DNA from: Bacteroidota bacterium
GTDB taxonomy: Bacteria; Bacteroidota; Bacteroidia; Bacteroidales; FEN-979
NCBI GenBank assembly: GCA_026391835.1
Contig: JAPLDF010000045.1
Span: 1-64,000 of the forward strand
DNA length: 64,000 nucleotides
Reading direction: 5' to 3'
Made by a program: the position numbers and the translations under genes. This document shows, in pieces, positions 46,286 to 54,245 of the stretch (positions within the stretch are counted from its first letter, which is position 1; the number at the start of each line of letters is the position of its first letter). The notes under the pieces were generated by a model, which was not told the origin of the DNA, did no database searches, and saw only the letters and a program-made list of their open reading frames with translations.

Positions 46286-47500
46286 ATGGCACAAATGAAG
46301 CAGGATATCGAAGCATTGTCGCACTCTTTTTTTGAGGAGGTGGTGGCGATCCGCCGTCACTTTCATCAGCACCCCGAATTGTCCTGCGAAGAGTTTCAGA
46401 CAGCTGCATTTATCTGTAAAAAACTGGAGGAATTTGGTATTCCCTATACCGCCGGTGTGGCCGAAACCGGCGTCGTCGGCCTCATCGAAGGGAAGAATGC
46501 CTCGTCATGCTGCATTGCGCTCCGGGCCGACATGGATGCCCTGCCGATCATCGAGGAGAACAAGGTTGCCTACAAGTCGGCGGCACCCGGAAAGATGCAT
46601 GCCTGCGGGCATGATGTTCACATGGCGTGTTTGCTGGGGGCCGCAAAGATCCTGAATTCCGTAAAAGACCAGTTTGAAGGTACGGTGAAATTGTTGTTTC
46701 AGCCCTCCGAAGAGTCTTACCCGGGTGGCGCCATCCGGATGATCGGCGAAGGGGTGCTTGAAGATCCGAAACCGGCTTATGTGATCGCACAACATGTGAT
46801 CAACACGCTGAATTCAGGGGATGTGGGCATGAGACCCGGTGCCTATATGGCGTCCACCGATGAAATATTTATCACCGTGAAGGGAAAGGGAGGCCATGCT
46901 GCCACACCATCCCAGGTTACCGATCCGATCCTGATCGCGTCGCACATCATCGTGGCACTTCAGCAGATTGTCAGCCGGAATGCCGACCCTTTGGTGCCCA
47001 CGGTGGTTTCATTCGGGAAGATTATCGGCAATGGCCGGACCAACGTCATTCCCGATGAAGTGAAAATCGAGGGAACCGTCCGCACCTATGATGAAGCATG
47101 GCGGAAGAAAGTTCACCGGCGCATTGAACAGATCGCCGTGAGCCTTGCCGAGGGAATGGGGGCAACCTGTGAAGTGAAAATTGCGCATGGCTATCCGTAC
47201 CTTTACAACGACCCGGCGCTTACCGCAAAACTTTCTCTCCTGGCATCAGAATATTTGGGCGCAGGCCACGTTAAAGAACTGGACCAGCGGATGACCGCCG
47301 AGGACTTTGCATACTTTGCCCGCGAAGTGCCTTCATGCCTCTTCCGGCTTGGCATTGCAAATGAAAGCAAGGGGATCGGGTCAAACCTGCATACCTCAAC
47401 ATTCGATGTGGATGAAGAAAGCCTCGCAACCGGGATGGGGGTGATGGCGTGGATGGCGGTTGAAATCCTTAGGGAATTACAAGTGACAAGTGACAAATGA
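46286..47500 (+). CDS. M20 family metal-dependent amidohydrolase (N-acyl amino acid hydrolase type)
   Basis: A 404-residue cytoplasmic enzyme of the IAA-amino acid / hippurate / N-acyl-L-amino acid hydrolase group. I chose ATG 46286 (MAQMKQDIEALSHSFFEE) because the longer frame begins at TTG inside the preceding gene and crosses the promoter. Metal-binding motifs are HACGHDVHMA near 104 and PSEESYPGGA near 139. The dimerisation domain has KGKGGHAATP, and a late HTSTFDVDEE provides the last ligands. The last residues (LQVTSDK) and the TGA stop are encoded by a GTGACAA heptad array. A role in peptide or N-acyl amino acid turnover fits the family. Confidence 0.88.
   Translation: MAQMKQDIEALSHSFFEEVVAIRRHFHQHPELSCEEFQTAAFICKKLEEFGIPYTAGVAETGVVGLIEGKNASSCCIALRADMDALPIIEENKVAYKSAAPGKMHACGHDVHMACLLGAAKILNSVKDQFEGTVKLLFQPSEESYPGGAIRMIGEGVLEDPKPAYVIAQHVINTLNSGDVGMRPGAYMASTDEIFITVKGKGGHAATPSQVTDPILIASHIIVALQQIVSRNADPLVPTVVSFGKIIGNGRTNVIPDEVKIEGTVRTYDEAWRKKVHRRIEQIAVSLAEGMGATCEVKIAHGYPYLYNDPALTAKLSLLASEYLGAGHVKELDQRMTAEDFAYFAREVPSCLFRLGIANESKGIGSNLHTSTFDVDEESLATGMGVMAWMAVEILRELQVTSDK
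47483..47500. repeat. (GTGACAA)n array overlapping the M20 stop codon
   Basis: CAAGTGACAAGTGACAAATGA encodes the end of the amidohydrolase and its stop. It is the inverse of the CACTTGT array at 47550-47612, and the two could pair. Confidence 0.65.
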
Positions 47501-47517
47501 CAAATAAGAGGGTAATT

Positions 47518-49461
47518 ATGAAGTATTTAAAATATTTGGCAACCATGTTTCACTTGTCACTTGTCACTTGTCACTTGTCACTCGTCACCCGTCACTTGTC
47601 ACTTGTCACTCTCGTGGCATTGTTCCCCTTCTTTGCAACAGCCCAGGACCTGAAGCCCGCAACCCCGCCGCTGCTTCCGTTCCAGCAGGATGCTCCCAGG
47701 CCGGGGAACGAGGAGCAGCTGGCACTGCAATTTTACCAGGACCGGGATTTTGACAAAGCAGCTGAATTGTTCGGGCAGCTCTATGAAAAAAAACCATCGC
47801 TCTATTACTATCAGTACCTGGTGTATTCCCTGGTCGAAATAAAGGAATATGGCAAAGCAGAGAAGTTGATCCGGAAATGCCAGAAAGCCGAGCCTGATGC
47901 ACCCCGCTATGCCGTTGACCTGGGCTATGTCAGGTTCAGGTCGGGGGATCCTGAAAAAGCAAAAAAACTTTATGAGGATGCGTTGAAGAAACTGGCCCCG
48001 ACCCAGCAGCAGGTGTTTGAACTGGCCAATGCCTTCATTACCCGCGGGGAGAACGAATATGCCATCCGCACCTATGTCAAAGGACGCCAGTTGCTGAACA
48101 ACTCCTATCCGTTTGGTTTTGAGCTGGCAGGTGTGTATGAGCGGATGGGGGATTTCAAAAATGCGATGGAAGAGTACCTGAACATGCTGGATTTGAATAA
48201 GTCTTACCTCAACACCGTACAGGACAGGATCCAGATGACCTTGTCATTCGATGTAAACAACGAGAAAAACGAGATTTTGCGCAAAACCATTCTCTCAAGG
48301 GCGCAGAAGAATCCAGACAATACCAATTACGCAGAACTGCTGTGGTGGTATTCAATACAGCAGAAAGATTTTGACCTCGCGCTCGTCCAGGCCAGGGCAC
48401 TCGACCGCAGGTATAAGGAAAATGGCGACAAACTGGTTTCACTGGCCAGTCTTGCGGTGTCGAATGAAAAGTATGACGTGGCCATTGAGTGCTACCAGTA
48501 TCTCGTTTTAAAAGGCCCTACGTGTACATTCTATAACCTTGGCAGGCGTGAACTGGCAAATACCCGTTATCTGAAAACCATATCAGAGCCGTCACCGCCT
48601 AAAAAGCAACTGGAAATCCTTGAAAAAGAGTTCACGGATGAACTGACCTATTACGGAGAGGACCCCGAAAGCATCTCCATCATTAAGAACCTGGCGCACA
48701 TCAAAGCATTCTACCTCGGAAAAACGGGTGAGGCGATTGATCTCCTGAACCGTGCCGTGGCGATGGCCGGGATCCCCGATGCCGACAGGGCCAAATGTAA
48801 AATTGAGCTGGCCGATATTCTTCTGTTTACCGATGATGTTTGGGAGGCAACCCTGCTCTATCAGCAGGCATACCAGGATTTCAAATATGATGTCCTGGGA
48901 CAGGAGGCCAAGTTTAAAAATGCCAAACTCTCTTTTTACATCGGGGAATTTACCTGGGCAAAAGCGCAGGTTGACATCCTCAAGGCAGCAACTTCCAAGT
49001 TTATTTCAAATGATGCCATAGCTTTGTCGCTGCTGATCAGTGAAAACTTTGATCCCGACAGCAACACGGTCGGGCTGGGCATGTATGCCCGCGCCGATTT
49101 GCTTGATTACCGCAACGAGGAGGGCCTGGCACTTCAAACACTCGACTCAATCCCGCGCATGTTTGGCGATCATCCCATTTTACAGCAGGTTCTGTACAAG
49201 AGGGCTGAGATCATGCGCAAACAAGGACATTATACTGAAGCCGACAGCCTTTTCCAGCTATTGGTAAAAGAGTATCCCGATGAAATCCTGGCCGATGAAG
49301 CGTTGATGCAGGCCGCTTCCCTCAATGAAAAGCAGCTGAACAACAAGGAAAAGGCCATGGCACTTTACCAGGAATTGCTGGATAAGTATCCCGGGAGCAT
49401 CTTTGTTCCGGACGCCCGGAAAAAATTCCGGGCATTGCGGGGCGATGCATCACATTCATAA
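47518..49461 (+). CDS. Exported tetratricopeptide repeat protein
   Basis: A 647-residue protein. ATG at 47518 (MKYLKYLATMF) gives a usable signal peptide; ATG 47497 overlaps the preceding stop and would add seven residues. The hydrophobic core of the signal (LSLVTCHLSLVT, then LSLVTLVALFPFFATAQ) is largely encoded by a CACTTGT heptad array. The mature part is a chain of helix-turn-helix TPR-like units from about residue 60 (FYQDRDFDKAAELFGQLYEK) to the C-terminus (QASSLNEKQ-like unit, then EKAMALYQELLDKYPGS). It should be a periplasmic scaffold. The partner is unknown. It lies 46 bp before rsmA. Confidence 0.78.
   Translation: MKYLKYLATMFHLSLVTCHLSLVTRHLSLVTLVALFPFFATAQDLKPATPPLLPFQQDAPRPGNEEQLALQFYQDRDFDKAAELFGQLYEKKPSLYYYQYLVYSLVEIKEYGKAEKLIRKCQKAEPDAPRYAVDLGYVRFRSGDPEKAKKLYEDALKKLAPTQQQVFELANAFITRGENEYAIRTYVKGRQLLNNSYPFGFELAGVYERMGDFKNAMEEYLNMLDLNKSYLNTVQDRIQMTLSFDVNNEKNEILRKTILSRAQKNPDNTNYAELLWWYSIQQKDFDLALVQARALDRRYKENGDKLVSLASLAVSNEKYDVAIECYQYLVLKGPTCTFYNLGRRELANTRYLKTISEPSPPKKQLEILEKEFTDELTYYGEDPESISIIKNLAHIKAFYLGKTGEAIDLLNRAVAMAGIPDADRAKCKIELADILLFTDDVWEATLLYQQAYQDFKYDVLGQEAKFKNAKLSFYIGEFTWAKAQVDILKAATSKFISNDAIALSLLISENFDPDSNTVGLGMYARADLLDYRNEEGLALQTLDSIPRMFGDHPILQQVLYKRAEIMRKQGHYTEADSLFQLLVKEYPDEILADEALMQAASLNEKQLNNKEKAMALYQELLDKYPGSIFVPDARKKFRALRGDASHS
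47550..47612. repeat. (CACTTGT)n heptad array inside a signal-peptide coding region
   Basis: About seven CACTTGT or CACTCGT/CACCCGT units in frame, encoding repeated LSLVT(C/R)H residues. Confidence 0.75.
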
Positions 49462-49507
49462 CGACGCATCAAGGTGCGCCTCAGCCGGAAGGCCTTAAAA
49501 AACAACC

Positions 49508-50371
49508 ATGATCCGACCAAAAAAACACCTTGGGCAGCATTTTCTTCGTGATGAGAACATCGCACAAAAAATCGTCAGCTACCTGAACCCCGATTACCCG
49601 CTGGTACTGGAAATCGGCCCGGGGATGGGTGTTCTGACAAAATACATCCTGGATATTCCCGCCATCGACCCATATTTCATGGAGGTCGACCGTGAAGCGG
49701 TCGAATACCTGAAAACCAATTTCCCGGGTATTTCAACCCGGCTGATCCAGGGTGACTTCCTGAATTATGATCTTTCAGGGTTTCCCCCGGCCCTGGAAAA
49801 TGGTACCACCGCATCGCATGACAATGCAACCCTGCCCCTGCCCAAATTCACCGTCATCGGGAATTTTCCCTATAATATTTCTTCGCAGATCCTTTTTACG
49901 GCGCTTGCCAATCGCGACCGGATCCCGGAAGTGGTCGGAATGTTCCAGAAAGAGGTTGCCGAGCGCATAGCATCTCCGCCGGGCAACAAATCTTATGGGA
50001 TCATCAGTGTCCTGCTCCAGGCTTTTTACGATATAGATTATTTGTTCACGGTGGATGAAACGGTATTTTATCCTCCCCCAAAAGTCAAATCTGCTGTCAT
50101 CCGGCTGCGCCGGAATACAACAGAAAAGCTGGACTGCGATGAGGCGCTGTTCACAAAACTTGTCAAAACGGCCTTCAACCAGCGCAGGAAAACCATGCGG
50201 AATTCCATCCGGCAAATGATCCCCCCGGCTTCCATCCAGCCGGGCCTATCTGCCTCATCAGGGTTTGTGGCTCCATCGGAGTGGATGACCAGGCAGCTTG
50301 ACCTGCGTGCCGAGCGACTTTCGGTGGATGATTTCGTAAGGCTTGCCAGAGAAATATCTACCTTTGCATAA
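49508..50371 (+). CDS. rsmA: 16S rRNA (adenine1518-N6/adenine1519-N6)-dimethyltransferase
   Basis: A 287-residue RsmA/KsgA enzyme that dimethylates two adjacent adenines near the 3' end of 16S rRNA during 30S maturation. Motifs seen are KKHLGQHFLRDENIAQKI at the N-terminus, VLEIGPGMGVLT (SAM binding, motif I), VDREAVEYL, and the catalytic GNFPYNISSQILF (motif IV, in the NFPY form). The C-terminal helical domain (FNQRRKTMRNSIRQM) is complete. The length is normal for Bacteroidota. It is followed after 14 bp by the TMTC-like gene. Confidence 0.95.
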   Translation: MIRPKKHLGQHFLRDENIAQKIVSYLNPDYPLVLEIGPGMGVLTKYILDIPAIDPYFMEVDREAVEYLKTNFPGISTRLIQGDFLNYDLSGFPPALENGTTASHDNATLPLPKFTVIGNFPYNISSQILFTALANRDRIPEVVGMFQKEVAERIASPPGNKSYGIISVLLQAFYDIDYLFTVDETVFYPPPKVKSAVIRLRRNTTEKLDCDEALFTKLVKTAFNQRRKTMRNSIRQMIPPASIQPGLSASSGFVAPSEWMTRQLDLRAERLSVDDFVRLAREISTFA

Positions 50372-50385
50372 ATTTAAATTACCGG

Positions 50386-52434
50386 ATGAAAAAAGATCAG
50401 TTGACAAATAAAAAAGCTCCTCCAGGCAAAAACATTTCAAAAGACAAACAAGGATTTTCAAAAAAGGAAACTGTAATTCCCCGGGTTTCACACAAGGCAA
50501 ACCGCTATTTTGTATTATCTTTTTTTCTTTTTGCATTCATACTTTACGGGAATACCATTTTTAACAAATACGCGGTTGACGACAACCTGGTAACCAATAA
50601 TCCGGTTGTTCAGCAGGGGTTTAAGGCCATTCCCGGTATTTTCTCCTCAAGATATTTTTTGCAGCAGGGCAATTTGGGTTCATCAACCGCCGATTACAGG
50701 CCCATCGTAAAGGCTTCTTTTGCTGTTGAATACCAGTTGTGGGGCGATAAGCCTGGCCGGAGCCATGCCATCAACATCCTGCTTTACTGGGCATTGTCGG
50801 TCCTCCTGTTTTTTATCCTTAAAAGGTTGTTGCTAAACTACAACATCCTGTTCCCTTTTCTCATAACGCTATTGTTCATGGCCCACCCGGTGCATACCGA
50901 AGTCGTTGCCAGTCTTAAGAACCGGGATGAACTGCTGGCTTTTATCTGCGGACTGGGAAGCCTCTGGTTCCTGCTCGACTACGCCGAAAACCGCAAAATT
51001 TCTTACGTTTTCCTGTCAATCGTGATTTTTTTCATCGGCTACCTGTGCAAGTCCTCCATCCTGCCGTTTCTTTTCCTCATCCCGCTGGTGCTGCACTTCT
51101 TTACCAGGCTCCAGTTAAAAACCATTGTCCCGGTATTTTTAGCCATTTTTGCAGTCGTTCTCCTTGCTCAGATGGGGCCGCGCCTGTTTCTGCCGGCCAT
51201 GCAACGGACCAACTCCTTTATTGAAAACCCGCTCTATTTTGAAAAAAGCATATGGATACGGCTCGGAACAGGCCTTGTTTCGCTGCTGTTCTATCTCAGG
51301 ACGTTGATATATCCGTATCCTTTGCTCTATTATTACGGGTATAACATGATCCCGGTCACCAACCTGGCAAATATATGGGCACTCCTCTCCCTGGTCATCC
51401 ATGCAGGATTGTTTTTGTATGCACTGATGAAATTCAGGGAAAAACATTTTCTTTCTTTTGCAATACTCTGGTACCTGGTTGCCATTGCCATGTATTCCAA
51501 TGTTGTTTTTCCCGTGGTGGGGATCGTCGGGGAACGATTTGTCTTCAATGCCTCCCTCGGATTCTGCCTTGTGCTGGTGTTTTTTATTTTTAAAATCTTC
51601 AGGACTGAACCCAAAAGCCTGACCATTGAAATGGATTCAAGATTGAAAATACTGGCAGTCGTGATACTTCTGCTGATTCCATATACCGTACTGTCCGTGA
51701 CACGGAACCGTGACTGGCGTAATTTATTCGATTTATACCGCCACGACGTCAAATCATTGAATAATTCGGCCAAGGCAAATATCGATTATGGCGGGTTCCT
51801 GATGGGGACCGTGTACCAGGATCAAAATTTCCTGAGAACCGGAACGGTAAACCAGTTCAAGTACCAGATCATTGTTTCCCATTTCAGGCGTGCGCTGACG
51901 TTGTACCCGGATAATTATTTGACAACCAATGACCTGGGAACGGTTTACCTCTTTATGGGCAAAAATTACGACTCGGCGGTTTATTTTCTCCGGAAGGCGA
52001 TCGCGCTCGATTCCACCCTGCAGCCGGCATGGGTGAACCTGGGCATGGCTTACCGCGAACAGAAACAGTACCAGCGCGCAATCGGGTGTTATGAACATAT
52101 CCTGAAAGTCAACCCGAACCAGGTCAAGGCTACCTTTGCCCTGGCGAATGTTTACAACGACATGGGCGAATTCGACCGTGCCGTAAAAATGAATGAGGAT
52201 GTGATGAAGAGCTATCCCAACCTCGAAATGCCGTATGTAAACATCGGCAATTACTACATGCTCAAAAAAGATACTGCCACAGCTGTGAATTACTGGGAAA
52301 AAGCCGCAGCCATCAACCCGAGTTTTGAGCTTTGTGTGCAGTTGAATACCCTGTACCTTATAAAAGGCGATCACGAAAAAGCCGATTATTATTACCGGAT
52401 CGGGGAGGAGATTGCGAAGCAGAGCCAGAGGTAA
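50386..52434 (+). CDS. TMTC-like multi-pass membrane protein with C-terminal TPRs
   Basis: A 682-residue protein. After a basic cytoplasmic N-terminus there are about ten membrane segments to residue 430. They carry GT-C-type features: an acidic loop after helix 1 (KYAVDDNLVTNNP) and HPVHTEVVASLKNRDELLA near 167, which recalls the HPxHTEAV motif of TMTC O-mannosyltransferase-like proteins. Residues 495-680 are TPR units (YPDNYLTTNDLGTVYLFMG, AWVNLGMAYREQKQYQRAI). A glycosyltransferase role is an inference from the fold. TACCTTTG at 50359-50366 may be a -7 box inside the end of rsmA. Its TAA stop directly abuts a GTGACAA array. Confidence 0.78.
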   Translation: MKKDQLTNKKAPPGKNISKDKQGFSKKETVIPRVSHKANRYFVLSFFLFAFILYGNTIFNKYAVDDNLVTNNPVVQQGFKAIPGIFSSRYFLQQGNLGSSTADYRPIVKASFAVEYQLWGDKPGRSHAINILLYWALSVLLFFILKRLLLNYNILFPFLITLLFMAHPVHTEVVASLKNRDELLAFICGLGSLWFLLDYAENRKISYVFLSIVIFFIGYLCKSSILPFLFLIPLVLHFFTRLQLKTIVPVFLAIFAVVLLAQMGPRLFLPAMQRTNSFIENPLYFEKSIWIRLGTGLVSLLFYLRTLIYPYPLLYYYGYNMIPVTNLANIWALLSLVIHAGLFLYALMKFREKHFLSFAILWYLVAIAMYSNVVFPVVGIVGERFVFNASLGFCLVLVFFIFKIFRTEPKSLTIEMDSRLKILAVVILLLIPYTVLSVTRNRDWRNLFDLYRHDVKSLNNSAKANIDYGGFLMGTVYQDQNFLRTGTVNQFKYQIIVSHFRRALTLYPDNYLTTNDLGTVYLFMGKNYDSAVYFLRKAIALDSTLQPAWVNLGMAYREQKQYQRAIGCYEHILKVNPNQVKATFALANVYNDMGEFDRAVKMNEDVMKSYPNLEMPYVNIGNYYMLKKDTATAVNYWEKAAAINPSFELCVQLNTLYLIKGDHEKADYYYRIGEEIAKQSQR

Positions 52435-52524
52435 ATGACAAGTGACAAGTGACAAGTGACAAGTGACGAATGACAAGTGACGAATGACAAGTGACGAATG
52501 ACAAGTGACGAATGACAAGTGAAT
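52434..52524. repeat. (GTGACAA)n heptad array between two genes, containing a GTG start
   Basis: The run TAAATGACAAGTGACAAG, then GTGACGA and ATGACAA units, fills the whole 84-bp gap. The GTG start of the next gene is the first codon of the last unit. Confidence 0.8.
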
Positions 52525-54210
52525 AGTGATATAACAGAGAGGATACTGGATAATTTACCGCAGTTGTTAGCGGCGGCGGCGGCAAACTTTCCGCTGAACG
52601 GGATCGGTTTTGTCAACGCAAACAGGTCTGTCGGATTTATCACTTTCCCTGGTCTTGAACTGAAGGCACTCTCGATGCTGGCCGGCATGCAGGCGAAGGG
52701 GCTGAACAAAGGGGATATGGTGATCCTTTCGCTTGAGAAAAGCGAGGAGATCATCCCGGTCCTGTGGGGTTGTTTTATCGGGGGCATCATCCCTGCGCTG
52801 CTGCAACCGCCGGTGACATTTACCGAATATAACCCTGCCGCCGAAAAAACCGAGAAGGTGTTTCACCTTCTGGGTCATCCGCACGTGATCCTTTCGCATG
52901 AACATGGCGAAAACTGGCGCTCAAGCCACATTCCGGCCGCTTTGCTTATCGATGTCGCCGGATTGCCTGAAGATGCTGCTTTGGCAAAAAGAGTCTCACT
53001 GGATCCATCCGATACGGCGCTGATCCAGTTCTCTTCGGGCAGCACAGGCGATCCGAAAGGAGTGATGCTCACCCACAGCAACATCATTGCCAATACCACG
53101 GATATCATCAGGGGAATAGCGCTTACGGCAAACGATGTTTCGGTAAACTGGATGCCGCTGTACCACGACATGGGGCTCATTGGTTTCCACATCACGCCTG
53201 TATTTGCAGGTGTTACCCAGTATTTCATCGACCCGGTGGATTTTGTAAAGAACCCTTCCCTGTGGCTTGACGTCATGAGCCAGGAAAAATGCACCATTAC
53301 GGCCTGCCCCAATTTTGGCCAGTTGCTGGTAACCCGCTACCTTGGCCGCAGGGCTGCCCGGGAGTGGGACCTCTCACGGGTCAGGATCCTGTTCAATGGA
53401 GCCGAACCCATTTCGGTGGCCACCATGCGGACGTTCCTGGATGGGTTGAGTCCATTCAAACTCAACCCGGTTGCCATGTTCCCCGCATACGGACTTGCTG
53501 AAGCAACGCTGGCTGTAACTTTCCCCGACAGGCTGAAGGAGGCCGAAGTGAAGGCATTCCGGCGCGCAAAACTTATCGGGGAGGGATTGGCGGTTGAAGC
53601 CGGGGAGGGGGAGGCCAACATCATTGAACTGGTGAACCTGGGGCGCAACCTCGACCATTGCCGGGTTATGGTAGCCGATGATCATCATCAGCCGTCCGGT
53701 GCGGGCATTGTTGGGAATGTACTTGTTACAGGTAAAAATATAACCCCGGGATATTACGGGAGCCCTGAAGTTACGGCTTCCGTTTTTGACGGGGAATGGC
53801 TGCTCACCGGCGACCTTGGGTTCCTCTACGCAGGCGACCTATACATCACAGGCCGTTCCAAGGATATCATTTTCATCAATGGCATCAATTACTATGCACA
53901 CGACCTGGAGACCATTGCCCTGAAACTTGAGAAGATCGCCATCGGGAAAATTGTCATTGCAGGGTATTTCGACGATGTCGAAGGGCGCGATAAACTCCTG
54001 ATCTTCCTTGTTGGGGCAGATAACGAGGCAACCCGCGATCTCTGCCGCGAAATAAGGAACCATTTTTCTGCCGTCATCGGGCTCAGTACCGAAACATTCA
54101 TTCTTGTCAGGTCGGGTGACATACCACGCACCAGCAGCGGGAAAATTCAGCGCTATAAAATGGTTGACAGGTACAGGAACGGAGGTTTTTCAAACATTAT
54201 CTGCCTGTAA
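52519..54210 (+). CDS. Fatty acyl-AMP ligase-like AMP-forming enzyme
   Basis: A 563-residue member of the ANL adenylating family. The P-loop-like motif is SSGSTGDPKGVMLTH near 171. Then come NWMPLYHDMGLIGFH, typical of fatty acyl-AMP ligases, PAYGLAEATL near 324, LLTGDLGFLYAGDLYITGR and the C-terminal Lys motif RTSSGKIQRYK near 537. It should activate a fatty acid to the acyl-adenylate, usually for loading on an acyl carrier protein, but no carrier or polyketide gene is next to it. GTG at 52519 is the only start that gives the full N-terminus. It lies in the heptad repeat. Confidence 0.85.
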   Translation: MNSDITERILDNLPQLLAAAAANFPLNGIGFVNANRSVGFITFPGLELKALSMLAGMQAKGLNKGDMVILSLEKSEEIIPVLWGCFIGGIIPALLQPPVTFTEYNPAAEKTEKVFHLLGHPHVILSHEHGENWRSSHIPAALLIDVAGLPEDAALAKRVSLDPSDTALIQFSSGSTGDPKGVMLTHSNIIANTTDIIRGIALTANDVSVNWMPLYHDMGLIGFHITPVFAGVTQYFIDPVDFVKNPSLWLDVMSQEKCTITACPNFGQLLVTRYLGRRAAREWDLSRVRILFNGAEPISVATMRTFLDGLSPFKLNPVAMFPAYGLAEATLAVTFPDRLKEAEVKAFRRAKLIGEGLAVEAGEGEANIIELVNLGRNLDHCRVMVADDHHQPSGAGIVGNVLVTGKNITPGYYGSPEVTASVFDGEWLLTGDLGFLYAGDLYITGRSKDIIFINGINYYAHDLETIALKLEKIAIGKIVIAGYFDDVEGRDKLLIFLVGADNEATRDLCREIRNHFSAVIGLSTETFILVRSGDIPRTSSGKIQRYKMVDRYRNGGFSNIICL

Positions 54211-54245
54211 AACAGTATTATATCAGAAATATTCCAGCTTTTTCA

